Positions 52,972 to 62,740 of a DNA stretch of 64,000 nt are shown in pieces. The stretch lies in NCBI RefSeq assembly GCF_000022325.1, contig NC_012034.1:2772001-2836000 (forward strand). Reading direction: 5' to 3'. Under the pieces are notes generated by a model that was not told where the DNA came from, did not search any database, and saw only the letters and a list, made by a program, of their open reading frames with translations. The DNA is from Caldicellulosiruptor bescii DSM 6725 (GTDB lineage: Bacteria > Bacillota > Thermoanaerobacteria > Caldicellulosiruptorales > Caldicellulosiruptoraceae). A program made the position numbers and the translations under genes. Numbering within the stretch: the stretch's first letter is position 1; each line of letters begins with the position of its first letter.

Positions 52972-53031
52972 AGTTACTAACTTCTGAGTTATTTACTTTA
53001 AAGTTAATTACATTGAAGTTGATAAATATTA
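52972..53031 (-). repeat. 15-bp iterons upstream of the ATPase pseudogene
   Basis: AGTTACTAACTTCTG, AGTTATTTACTTTAA, AGTTAATTACATTGA and AGTTGATAAATATTA are contiguous. They correspond to the three units at 13127-13171. Confidence 0.72.
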
Positions 53032-53157
53032 TAGTATATTTTCAGTTAGATTTCTATTGTGTTTTTTGTTTTTTTGAAAGTTTTTCCAACTGCTGACAAA
53101 ATCTATATTATCACTTTGTTTTGGTATTATATTTTATTTTTGATATCCGTGCTATAA

Positions 53158-54549
53158 CTAAGGAAACTTTATCAGTATCAAATTCTTTGTCTCTTTTGCA
53201 AACTCCAAAAGCCTTTCTGAAAATCCCATTCTGCTAAAGAGAATATAAAGCTCTTTTTGATCAGGAAATACCTTTACATTTTCTGCTTTTTTCTTCAAAT
53301 TAAAAAATACATCAATATCAACCACACTTTGCGAATATTTGCATTCACCAAAAACAACATGACCTGTATTTTTACCAATTCCTACTATATCAATCTCTGA
53401 CTTTGAATCCCACCACTTGCCTACTCTGTCTAACTGAATATCAATCTCTTTTGTTTTTATTAAATCCATTAAAATTTGCCTGCAAATTTCTTCATAAACA
53501 AAACTTATGTGATTTGTCACAATTTTTGACTTGATATTTTCAACTACATATTTAGTATTGTCAAGTTCTAATTGTTCTCTGTAGGGATATACAAACTTAA
53601 ACCAGAAATCTATGAAATTATCGTTTATAAAATATAACCCTCTTTTGCTTTTTTCTGGATACTCCTCTGTTATTGGAACTTCTCTTCTTACAATATCAAG
53701 GTCCATCAAAGTATTCAAATACTTTGTAAGTTTTGTTTGCGCTACAGAAAGGCTCTGGGCAATCTGGCTGAGTTTATGGTTTCCAAGCGCAATGCTTTTA
53801 ATTATCGAAAAATAGCTTCCTACCTCATGAACTTCCTTTTCAAGCAAAAATACAGGCTCTTCATATAAGAAGCTCTGTCTGCTTAGAATATTTTCTTCAA
53901 TTGCCTTGTAAATATCGCCTTCAAACTTAAACATCTCTAAATATTTTGGAACACCGCCAACGATGGAATATATCCATATAAATTGGTCGTCTGACACTTC
54001 AGAAAAAAATTCTTTTGCATCTTTGAAAGAAAACTGCTTTAGCTTTATTTGTCCTGTTCTTCTACCGTACAAAGGACTTGAATAAGAAAGAGCATGTTCT
54101 TGCATCATTCCCACCAAAGAACCACTCAAAATAAGCATAAAACTGTGGTTTTTTAGCTTTTCATCCCAGATTCTTTGAACAACCGAAGCAAAAGCTGGGT
54201 TTGTTTTGCACAAATTTTGAAATTCATCAAATACTATCACTACTTTTTTATCAATTTTTGAATTTACTATAACATCAAAAATATCATCCCAACCTACACC
54301 AGATAATCTTTCAATCAAAGGATTTTTTAAAAAATTGCCTACAGCTTTTTTAAAATACTCTATGTTTTGATTCTCCGCCTCTTCAGAAGCCAAAAAATAA
54401 ATAGCAGGCTTGTGTTGAATAAATTTTTTAATAAGTGCAGTCTTGCCAATTCTCCTTCTTCCATAAATAACAACAAGCGATGAATTTTGCTCTCGATACT
54501 GTTTCTCTAAAAAATCAAGTTCTTTGCTGCGGTTTATAAACTTTTTCAT
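53158..54549 (-). CDS. archaeal-type ATPase with DUF234-like C-terminus (paralogue)
   Basis: 463 residues from the ATG at 54549, with GAGGTGA upstream. Walker A is GRRRIGKTA, Walker B VVIVFDEFQNL, then a winged-helix segment (KLSQIAQSLSVAQTKLTKYL). The C-terminal SEIDIVGIGKNTGHVVFGECKYS is PD-(D/E)XK-like. The gene is intact and diverged from the one at 11724. A palindrome TATACTTTAAAGTATA lies at about 54585-54600, near its start. Confidence 0.83.
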   Translation of the reverse strand: MKKFINRSKELDFLEKQYREQNSSLVVIYGRRRIGKTALIKKFIQHKPAIYFLASEEAENQNIEYFKKAVGNFLKNPLIERLSGVGWDDIFDVIVNSKIDKKVVIVFDEFQNLCKTNPAFASVVQRIWDEKLKNHSFMLILSGSLVGMMQEHALSYSSPLYGRRTGQIKLKQFSFKDAKEFFSEVSDDQFIWIYSIVGGVPKYLEMFKFEGDIYKAIEENILSRQSFLYEEPVFLLEKEVHEVGSYFSIIKSIALGNHKLSQIAQSLSVAQTKLTKYLNTLMDLDIVRREVPITEEYPEKSKRGLYFINDNFIDFWFKFVYPYREQLELDNTKYVVENIKSKIVTNHISFVYEEICRQILMDLIKTKEIDIQLDRVGKWWDSKSEIDIVGIGKNTGHVVFGECKYSQSVVDIDVFFNLKKKAENVKVFPDQKELYILFSRMGFSERLLEFAKETKNLILIKFP

Positions 54550-54788
54550 AAAAATCACCTCATGTTTATTATACTCTATTTTATTATACTTTAAAGTATA
54601 TTTTGTGTGTCAGCGTGAAGAATATCTTCAATATCATATCATCTTTATTTTTTTCTTTTTAAACAATTTTGCTCTTTTCTCTTTACTTGTCAAAAATATT
54701 TTTTAGAGATGTTTGATGTAAATGCTGATAGTTTTTGAGTCTGTTTAGAATTGAATAAAATGTATTTTCCTTGCCTTGATTAGTTATA

Positions 54789-55331
54789 TTAAAGAGTTCT
54801 CAGAAATTCAAGCACAGCATCGTTTGCATTTTGGACATAGATAGGTAACAACACAGCTTCTAAGCCAATTGCATCATAGCTTACAAGTAGCCAGCATCCT
54901 TTTTTGAACTTGAATGTCTGCTTGAACATATCTTCACTTATACCAAAAGCATCTGTTATTCTCTCCTGGTCAGATTTTCTCGGGAGCTTGCTGACAAAGT
55001 ATGTATGCGGCTGTGCCATAATATTGGTGTTAAGGTAAGTAATCCTCTGGGTTGCAATACCTATCCCCAAGCCAAATTTTCTTCCTCGCCTTGCCAAGTG
55101 CATTACAACCTCGCTTGAACGCTCGTAAGAATCCTTTGCATCCTGTGGAATGAACTCATCAGCCTCGTCAAATATGAAACTTACAACAGGGTCAATCTTG
55201 CCGCTTCTGCGCCTGTCTTCAAAAATCGCCATGCCAATCTGATATGCAATATTTCGCAGCTCATCAGGATCATGCGATTGAAATATCACAAGCGCTTTTT
55301 CGTCTGGTCTGTTGAGAATGTCAATGAGCAA
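54789..55331 (-). pseudogene. HerA-like ATPase, C-terminal part
   Basis: Read from about 55331: LLIDILNRPDEKALVIFQSH, then FIFDEADEFIP (Walker B), then HLARRGRKFGLGIGIATQR and FVSKLPRKSDQERITDAFGI. These are typical of HerA/DUF87 DNA-pumping ATPases. The Walker A region and the N-terminal HAS barrel are missing. The frame is joined to a different gene fragment on its 5' side in another reading frame. Confidence 0.78.
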
Positions 55332-55800
55332 TTTTGGTCAATAACATTTTCATTTGAAAATCCAAACTCTTTAAGTTCTTCATACCTCATACGATTTGTC
55401 AACTCCTCATCAAGCAAGAACGCCTCTGCACCAACCATGGGAAGATTTGACTCTATCCCTATCGAAATACTTTGGTCGCTGTCGATTATAATCTCAAAAT
55501 TTGTCGGAATTGCAAGGCATCTTATCTTTGTTGCATCGTCCAAAGGTTCTTCTTCTTGCTCTTCCCAGTCGCGGTAAACTGGAATCTGCGCCATCATAGT
55601 TACATCCCGAGCAAAATCCCATCGCTCATATTTGATTTTTTCATCCTCATGCTTCATTATTATTTTTCCTCTTGCTCTATAAGCGCCTGCAAAGAAGGTT
55701 ATAAAGTTGCTGCCTTCATCTTTAATGCATGTTCCGTCTATTGCAACAAAGTTTATCTCTCTTTTCCCAAAAAGCTTTCTATCTTCTGCGTGAGGCTGTG
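55332..55800 (-). pseudogene. NurA-like nuclease, internal fragment
   Basis: The minus strand reads INFVAIDGTCIKDEGSNFIT then FFAGAYRARG, resembling the NurA motif with the metal-binding Asp-Gly. It continues through YERWDFARDV and IIIDSDQSISIGIESNLPMV. NurA nuclease works with HerA in end resection, and the HerA fragment directly downstream supports the call. Both ends of the gene are missing, and the remnant is joined to HerA by a deletion. Confidence 0.55.
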
Positions 55801-55848
55801 ATGAAAAGTTTAGTTTTAAAAATATTTATTCCAGTCAATTATGTATTA

Positions 55849-55977
55849 TTTTAATACTGTATTGCAAAAGTCTTGCAGATACTTTAAACTTTTCTCCAAG
55901 TTCTCATCATATCTTTTCATTGAGGTTTTTATAGAATCTTTCCAGTATCCATATATCTGAGAGAGCTTGGACATGGG
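55849..55977 (-). CDS. short ORF upstream of the NurA-like fragment
   Basis: 42 codons from an ATG: MSKLSQIYGYWKDSIKTSMK and on to DFCNTVLK. It is helical and unrecognised, and may be a remnant. The rest of 55978-56235 is AT-rich without a supported gene. Confidence 0.25.
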
Positions 55978-56235
55978 CAATCATACCTTTCAATTTTGAT
56001 TTATCTTTAAAATAGTTTATACCCCCATTGAGTGTGATAGTTATTTACATAAAATACTTTTATATAATACCTTTCGACATATATTGACATAATCCTCTAT
56101 TTTAATGCAATTTTCAGAAAAATTGATTTTTTATTAGTTTTATCTTTGATTTTTAAATAATAATTGTGATTATTTTGCATTATTGTTATTACATTTTATT
56201 CCTTTTCAGCTTCTGTATTTAGTTTTATGAAATAA

Positions 56236-56425
56236 ATTATGACTTTTGTATTTACCAATTGCTGTCGACCTGCAGTACCCCCAAAAACCCCCGGGGGTCG
56301 ACAGCAAAAGGTAATTTCTGGTATGTGTTGACTTTCAAGAGCTTGTGGTGTATAATAGAAACAACATACTGCAGCTTGAAAACTTAACCATTTGTTCCTT
56401 GTTGCATTCTGCAAGCTATCCACGG
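56236..56425 (+). promoter_or_regulatory. CRISPR leader 4
   Basis: Identical by eye to 31730-31919 over all 190 bp. The inverted repeat is at 56259-56270 and 56296-56307; the promoter is TTGACT (56328-56333), 17 bp, TATAAT (56351-56356). Sequence before 56236 is unrelated to that before 31730, so the identity covers just the leader. Confidence 0.93.
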
Positions 56426-59032
56426 GTTTGTAGCCTCCCCTTTGGGGATTGAAATAGGCTTTCTAAAATTTCTTCAACGTCTTTTTTGCTTGGTTTGTAG
56501 CCTCCCCTTTGGGGATTGAAATAAAAAGCTGAGGAAAGTGATTTTCTATCAGGACGAGTTTGTAGCCTCCCCTTTGGGGATTGAAATTTGCTAAAAATGT
56601 CGCAAAAACCGTTATACCAGCTGGTTTGTAGCCTCCCCTTTGGGGATTGAAATTGCCTTATTGATGAATTATCTATGATAGATTTAAAGTTTGTAGCCTC
56701 CCCTTTGGGGATTGAAATAGGGAATTGTAAAGAAGGAAAATACCAGCTGTGATGGTTTGTAGCCTCCCCTTTGGGGATTGAAATCAATATTTTCATAGCT
56801 TTCATACACATAATTTTCAGTTTGTAGCCTCCCCTTTGGGGATTGAAATATAATTTTCATTTGTACATAAATGGTGTTGAAGCAAGTTTGTAGCCTCCCC
56901 TTTGGGGATTGAAATAATCCTTTTAACCTCATGGGTCGTGTAGGGAGTAGGTTTGTAGCCTCCCCTTTGGGGATTGAAATTCTTAAGACCACTTTTTGTT
57001 TTAACAAGTTTAACAGTTTGTAGCCTCCCCTTTGGGGATTGAAATTTAACCTCTTGTCTCCATCAGGAACTGGAGCAAGAGTTTGTAGCCTCCCCTTTGG
57101 GGATTGAAATCGGGGATGTTTTTACCTGCCCAATTTTCGATGACTAGTTTGTAGCCTCCCCTTTGGGGATTGAAATATTTCACAGATGATGCAGTTAGGC
57201 GTTCTTACAATAGTTTGTAGCCTCCCCTTTGGGGATTGAAATGCTGGCTGGGTTCTGTTAGTTTTTTTCAGTGTCGCCCGTTTGTAGCCTCCCCTTTGGG
57301 GATTGAAATGCAAAAAATCAAGTACTTTTTTTATTTTTTAAAGTTTGTAGCCTCCCCTTTGGGGATTGAAATGCATTAATTCTTTTTCTGTTTCAGCTAA
57401 CATAGCCGGTTTGTAGCCTCCCCTTTGGGGATTGAAATATTTTTTGAATGAGATAATGCAGAAGACGAAAGGAGAGTTTGTAGCCTCCCCTTTGGGGATT
57501 GAAATAAGAAATAGAGAGAAAAAGAAAAGAAGAACAACAAAGTTTGTAGCCTCCCCTTTGGGGATTGAAATTTTGCTTTGCTTATCCCTTTAGCTTTGCT
57601 GCTTACTAGTTTGTAGCCTCCCCTTTGGGGATTGAAATCTATTTCAGTAGTTGCTAATGGTTTGTCAACGTCTTGTTTGTAGCCTCCCCTTTGGGGATTG
57701 AAATTTTTACAATTACTATTATACTCGAAATTTTTATTTTGTTTGTAGCCTCCCCTTTGGGGATTGAAATTAACCGGCTCTCCTGTTACCCTTATAACAC
57801 TTGTTCGTTTGTAGCCTCCCCTTTGGGGATTGAAATGTGCGGTATCTGGAAAAGATTTTGTAATTCAAGATTGTTTGTAGCCTCCCCTTTGGGGATTGAA
57901 ATAACGTTTTAAAAAGGATGGCTGAAGGTGAACGTGTTGTTTGTAGCCTCCCCTTTGGGGATTGAAATTGGAGAAATCAGGTAAACTGTCCATAACGTCC
58001 TCAATGGTTTGTAGCCTCCCCTTTGGGGATTGAAATGCATTAATTCTTTTTCTGTTTCAGCTAACATAGCCGGTTTGTAGCCTCCCCTTTGGGGATTGAA
58101 ATATTTTTTGAATGAGATAATGCAGAAGACGAAAGGAGAGTTTGTAGCCTCCCCTTTGGGGATTGAAACTAATATAGCAGAGCTATACTTTGTAGTGTTT
58201 CTTCAGTTTGTAGCCTCCCCTTTGGGGATTGAAACTTTTCATCTATGATGTCCATCAACTTTTCAACAGTGTTTGTAGCCTCCCCTTTGGGGATTGAAAC
58301 ACAATGTACATTAATCTGTCAGGGAATATTGCTTTTGTTTGTAGCCTCCCCTTTGGGGATTGAAATAAGAAATAGAGAGAAAAAGAAAAGAAGAACAACA
58401 AAGTTTGTAGCCTCCCCTTTGGGGATTGAAATATATTTGACCTTCTTACCACCTCAATCACCCTCTTAGTTTGTAGCCTCCCCTTTGGGGATTGAAATTA
58501 ACCGGCTCTCCTGTTACCCTTATAACACTTGTTCGTTTGTAGCCTCCCCTTTGGGGATTGAAATGTGCGGTATCTGGAAAAGATTTTGTAATTCAAGATT
58601 GTTTGTAGCCTCCCCTTTGGGGATTGAAATTGTGAAATATTCTGTTTTGTTTCTTCTTCAAATATAGTTTGTAGCCTCCCCTTTGGGGATTGAAACCATC
58701 GAGTAATGCGGACTGCAACTTCTCATAATCATGTTTGTAGCCTCCCCTTTGGGGATTGAAACCACACCTCACCTTCTTTTAACTGCTTTTCAATTTCCTG
58801 GTTTGTAGCCTCCCCTTTGGGGATTGAAACACATAAGTAAAAACGGTAAAACTAAGTAGAACAAAAAGGTTTGTAGCCTCCCCTTTGGGGATTGAAATAA
58901 GAGCTTGAAGATTATATAAAACAAAAAAACACAATGTTTGTAGCCTCCCCTTTGGGGATTGAAACTGACAATTAAAGCATATCAAAATGCCTCAGTAGCA
59001 TAGTTTGTAGCCTCCCCGTTGGGGATTAATAA
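56426..59032 (+). CRISPR. second large CRISPR array, 40 repeats and 39 spacers
   Basis: 30-bp repeats GTTTGTAGCC + TCCCCTTTGGGGATTGAAAT or ...GAAAC, with spacers of about 33-38 nt. Repeats 1-26, 30-34 and 38 end in T; 27-29, 35-37 and 39 end in C; repeat 40 (59003) is degenerate. Five spacers occur twice (spacers 15, 16, 17, 21, 22 again as 25, 26, 30, 32, 33), showing a block duplication. No cas genes adjoin; the I-B operon 25 kb away probably serves it. Confidence 0.98.
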
Positions 59033-59170
59033 GGAGTCTGAGTGTTGGAAGTAGAAGAGAAAAGGAGACCTTCTGTTGGGGATTTAAATTGCTACCAACA
59101 GGGTGGTAATATGGTAGTGCAAGTGCATGGTTTGTATGCTTTTACTTTGGAAATTAGGGAAATAAAAGAG
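59033..59170 (+). CRISPR. decayed distal repeats after the second array
   Basis: CCTTCTGTTGGGGATTTAAA (about 59069-59088) and GGTTTGTATGCTTTTACTTT then GGAAATTAGGGAAA (about 59129-59162) are diverged repeat copies, as at the end of the main array. Confidence 0.55.
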
Positions 59171-59245
59171 TTTTTGCTTTAAGAATTGAATAAAAAGAAG
59201 TGTCTTCTTTTAGAAAACTGTGTTAAGGAAAGTTTCTCACCAATT

Positions 59246-59276
59246 TTATAAAAAAAGGGGCTTTTCATAGCCCCTT
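59246..59276 (-). terminator. terminator overlapping the MBL gene end
   Basis: GGGGCT and AGCCCC form a short stem. On the minus strand it is followed by TTTTTTT. The 5' arm lies in the last codons of the MBL gene. Confidence 0.75.
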
Positions 59277-61040
59277 TAATCCTTGTCCGTGAACAAGTAT
59301 AATCTTTTCAGGTTCTAAAATTCTTAATGTGCGTAAAATTTCAAAGTAGTTAGAATGAGCAGAAAGAGGAATATCAAAATAGTGAACCTCAAAATTCTTT
59401 ATTACCTTTATCATCTCATGAATATACTGCTGTTCTTCTATATATCCGCTTTTGATAAACCCAAATGCACTGCCGTTCAAAAGTTGAACATACTTTACTG
59501 CAATGCTGTTTGGCTGAAGCATACCAGAGCTTGCAACCACAACTTCTGCTTTTTTAATATTATTTTCAACATTATTTGAATTACCAAGACTAACATTGTA
59601 GAAGAAATTTTTCTCTCTTTTTTCTAAGTAATAAAGACTTATCTCTTTTGCCAGCCCGTCAACAATCACCTTCGGCCTTGTTCTGCAATAGGCATTTATA
59701 ATTGCTAAAACTTCCTGAGCTCTGCCGATAGAAAACGCAGGTATAAAAACCTTCAGTTTTAATTTTACCAGAAAATCCACCGCATGCGCCAAACACCTTG
59801 CAGCATCCTCATACTTGATAGCAAAATCTTTTATTCCATATGTGTGTTCGCAGACAAGATAGGTTACCTTTCCTTTTTTCAAAATTTCTTGCAATGACAT
59901 GCCTTCCAATATCATCTGACTGTGCAGAGAAAAATCGCCTGTGTATATGAGTCTTCTGTTGCCAAAATAAATGTCAAACCCTGCAGAACCCAAAATATGT
60001 CCGTTTGGAAACGCTGATACTTTGAATTTGCCAATCTCAAACTCTTCTGCATATTGGATAAAGTTAATTTTCTTCCCTCTCAGACATTCCCTGTTCATGA
60101 TGAATATAAGATCAATTGTCTCTTTGGTGGCATAAACTGGTATTTGATGAGGCAGATACTGGACAAAACTGTAATGGTCGTAATGCGCATGAGAAATTAA
60201 AACAGCTTTTATCATATTTGTTGAATAACCTTTTTGTGCTAAAAATCCTTCTATGTCAACAATGCAAAATTCTCTTGGTTGACTTCCGCAGTCGATAACT
60301 AAAATTTCATTTTCAAATCTCAAAAAATGTATGTTATATTCAGGATATGTGAAAAAATGCATGTGCTCATCTTGATAATTAAAATACCACACCTTTTTTG
60401 AAATATCCTCTAAATTCTCAAAATAATAGATGTCATCAGAAGCATCAAGCCCCAATTTTACTTTTTCTTCATGCCTCAAATATTTTTCAGTCAAATGCTT
60501 CCTGCACTCCACAATTCCCAAATTGTAAAGACAATAACCTGCACGTGTTTTGACAAAAGCATCGTCTGTATCTTCTACTATCTTCACAATATCGTTTTTG
60601 CCACTTAAACAGAGTTTAAATGTTCCTAAATTTTCTTTTAGCTTTCTAATTTCATTCCAGATAAAACAGCTTTGCAGATTCCCAGAAACCTTATCTATCC
60701 TTCTTGAAATCTCTTTTGGAACTTTTTCAAATTCCTCAACCAAAAACAGCAAATCTGAAGCAATATTTAAATCTTCCTCATTGCATATCAGTAAATATCT
60801 CTCTATTTTTTCCCTTTCTGACTCAAAAATATGAAATGCTAAATCTGTATAGCCCATTTTAGCAAGTGAAGCAATATAAATAATCTTTTCGCTCTCTTCA
60901 CCCATATCGATTAGTTTTGACGAAAAAAGAAAACAGGGAATGTAATATTCGGATTTATAAAGTTCTCTGCACAGTCTTTTTTGTTCAGCAACATCATTTC
61001 TTGCAAGAGCTTTGAAACTTTCATGTACCTCTGAAGTCAT
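59265..61040 (-). CDS. beta-CASP metallo-beta-lactamase-fold protein with helical N-terminus
   Basis: 591 residues. The first 220 residues are helical and TPR-like. The MBL core starts about 225: LISHAHYDHYS (His284, His286, Asp288, His289) is the HxHxDH zinc site, with FPNGHILGSAGF, YTGDFSLHSQM, CEHTYG and PLSAHSNYFEILR as later motifs of beta-CASP nucleases (CPSF73/RNase J-like). These usually process RNA or DNA. The protein ends at ILVHGQGLKGL. It is the last gene of an operon after a helical protein and an Hsp70-like protein, a setting I do not know for RNases. Confidence 0.78.
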   Translation of the reverse strand: MTSEVHESFKALARNDVAEQKRLCRELYKSEYYIPCFLFSSKLIDMGEESEKIIYIASLAKMGYTDLAFHIFESEREKIERYLLICNEEDLNIASDLLFLVEEFEKVPKEISRRIDKVSGNLQSCFIWNEIRKLKENLGTFKLCLSGKNDIVKIVEDTDDAFVKTRAGYCLYNLGIVECRKHLTEKYLRHEEKVKLGLDASDDIYYFENLEDISKKVWYFNYQDEHMHFFTYPEYNIHFLRFENEILVIDCGSQPREFCIVDIEGFLAQKGYSTNMIKAVLISHAHYDHYSFVQYLPHQIPVYATKETIDLIFIMNRECLRGKKINFIQYAEEFEIGKFKVSAFPNGHILGSAGFDIYFGNRRLIYTGDFSLHSQMILEGMSLQEILKKGKVTYLVCEHTYGIKDFAIKYEDAARCLAHAVDFLVKLKLKVFIPAFSIGRAQEVLAIINAYCRTRPKVIVDGLAKEISLYYLEKREKNFFYNVSLGNSNNVENNIKKAEVVVASSGMLQPNSIAVKYVQLLNGSAFGFIKSGYIEEQQYIHEMIKVIKNFEVHYFDIPLSAHSNYFEILRTLRILEPEKIILVHGQGLKGL

Positions 61041-61064
61041 TTTATCACCTGCTTGCTATTGCTT

Positions 61065-62723
61065 TTATTGAGGCGGTGCAGGTTCAAAGTCATTCAGCAG
61101 TATACGTGTTGCTGCCTGTTTTATATTTGTATCAAAATCGCTTCTTTTTCGGATATAATCCAAATATTTGTATATATCAGATTTGCTAAAGTTGTTCAGC
61201 ACATCTTTTGTTATCTGCAGAACAATTGCCTGCTCTTCGCTTGTAAGTTTTACAGGCTTGTCTGGATAGCCCATTTGTTCATATAAAAACTTTAGAATAT
61301 CCTTGTCAACTATGTTTTTCCAGTATGGCTGTATGTTCAGCAGAGCTATTCTTCTTATATTTTTGTTGTCAGTAAGCAAAATGTTTTTCAACTTTTCTTT
61401 AATAATTTCCCTCAGCTTTGGACTTACTGTTATTACCTCTTTCAAAACGCGATGAATTGACGAAAGAGCTGATAAATCTTTGCATAAAAGCAGTTCATCG
61501 GCCATAAGTGTGCAGTATGTTTCTGAACCCTGTACTATAAAAAACGCATACTCTGCATATTTCAGGTCTTTTTCTTTTTGAGCAAGCTCCTTTACAAAGT
61601 TAAGACTGTCTGCACCTAAAAAGCCAAGCGTTAAAATTGCGTTTTTATAATCTCCCAGTTTTGCATCTTTTCTTTTCAAAACAGCATCTTCCAAATACGG
61701 AGCCAAATCTTTATCTTTTGTATATCTCAAACAATAAACCATAGAAGAAAAAGCTGAATAGTTGCTGTCAAATAGATAATTTAATATCTCTTTTTTAAAA
61801 TCTTCATTCTTTTTCTGCTTAGAATAAGCAATGCAAAGCTGTTTAAAATAAGTAAAGTTTTTTTCTGACCCGTTTTTGATATTTTCAGCATGATTATTCT
61901 GGCTTTCTGCTGACTCTTCCGCTATATAATCTTTTATAACTGCCTGAATAATGCTTTTTGCAAAATTTTTAAGAAAATTGTAGTTTATTTCAAAATAATT
62001 TTTAAGTTCAATTACACCTTCTTTTCCCATGTATACGTCAAATTTTTCTTTAAAAAAGTTTGCAATTGCTCTATCTGTTGTATTATCTCTTTCAAGCGTG
62101 GTAAGCAGAAAAATCATTTGATTAATAAAATTTGTATTTTTTGAATATACAAGCATTTTTAAAAGTTCAAACTTTATATAGTTCAAATGTTTGATATCTG
62201 AAAATCTGCTGTATGCCATTTGAATAAGTTCGCTGTCAGAAATTTTGCCAATTGCTAAAAGCGCAATCTTTATCTGTGGATACCAGCTCCATCTTGATAT
62301 TATGTGCTCCAAAGTTTTTACCGCCACATTTCTATCATACTTGGCAACTTCACAGATGACATCTGAAATGTCTTCATGATCCTCTACGTCATTAGAAATT
62401 ATTCTATTGACAGTTTTCGATGCATACAGCATCGGCTCAATAGGACAAATTCCTTCCCTGAGCAATTTGTTGCATTGAAATATAAGTTTTCTTTTAAATT
62501 CTGAGCGAACATAACCATACTTTGGCTGGCGTAAAAGCCCAAAGATTAGTTCAAACTCCTCAACATCCTCTCTTGAAAACATCCACATAAAAAGTCTGTT
62601 TGAAACATAATTAATCTTATTTGTCCCAATAATGGCACCTTCAAAAATTTTATCATCTGGACGATAAAAAGGTTCAAAAAGATTAATATCAAGTTCTCCA
62701 AAGTCTTTTATCACCTTTTCCAT
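61065..62723 (-). CDS. large helical (HEAT-like) hypothetical protein
   Basis: 552 residues, almost fully alpha-helical. Repeated motifs such as AVKTLEHIISRWSWYPQIKIALLAIGKI, YKNAILTLGFLGADS and NIRRIALLNIQPYW suggest HEAT/ARM-type repeats, which bind protein partners. There is no signal peptide or catalytic motif. It lies 17 nt after the Hsp70-like gene and 24 nt before the MBL gene, so it may bridge them. The family was not recognised. Confidence 0.62.
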   Translation of the reverse strand: MEKVIKDFGELDINLFEPFYRPDDKIFEGAIIGTNKINYVSNRLFMWMFSREDVEEFELIFGLLRQPKYGYVRSEFKRKLIFQCNKLLREGICPIEPMLYASKTVNRIISNDVEDHEDISDVICEVAKYDRNVAVKTLEHIISRWSWYPQIKIALLAIGKISDSELIQMAYSRFSDIKHLNYIKFELLKMLVYSKNTNFINQMIFLLTTLERDNTTDRAIANFFKEKFDVYMGKEGVIELKNYFEINYNFLKNFAKSIIQAVIKDYIAEESAESQNNHAENIKNGSEKNFTYFKQLCIAYSKQKKNEDFKKEILNYLFDSNYSAFSSMVYCLRYTKDKDLAPYLEDAVLKRKDAKLGDYKNAILTLGFLGADSLNFVKELAQKEKDLKYAEYAFFIVQGSETYCTLMADELLLCKDLSALSSIHRVLKEVITVSPKLREIIKEKLKNILLTDNKNIRRIALLNIQPYWKNIVDKDILKFLYEQMGYPDKPVKLTSEEQAIVLQITKDVLNNFSKSDIYKYLDYIRKRSDFDTNIKQAATRILLNDFEPAPPQ

Positions 62724-62740
62724 CTTAAAATCACTCCTCT

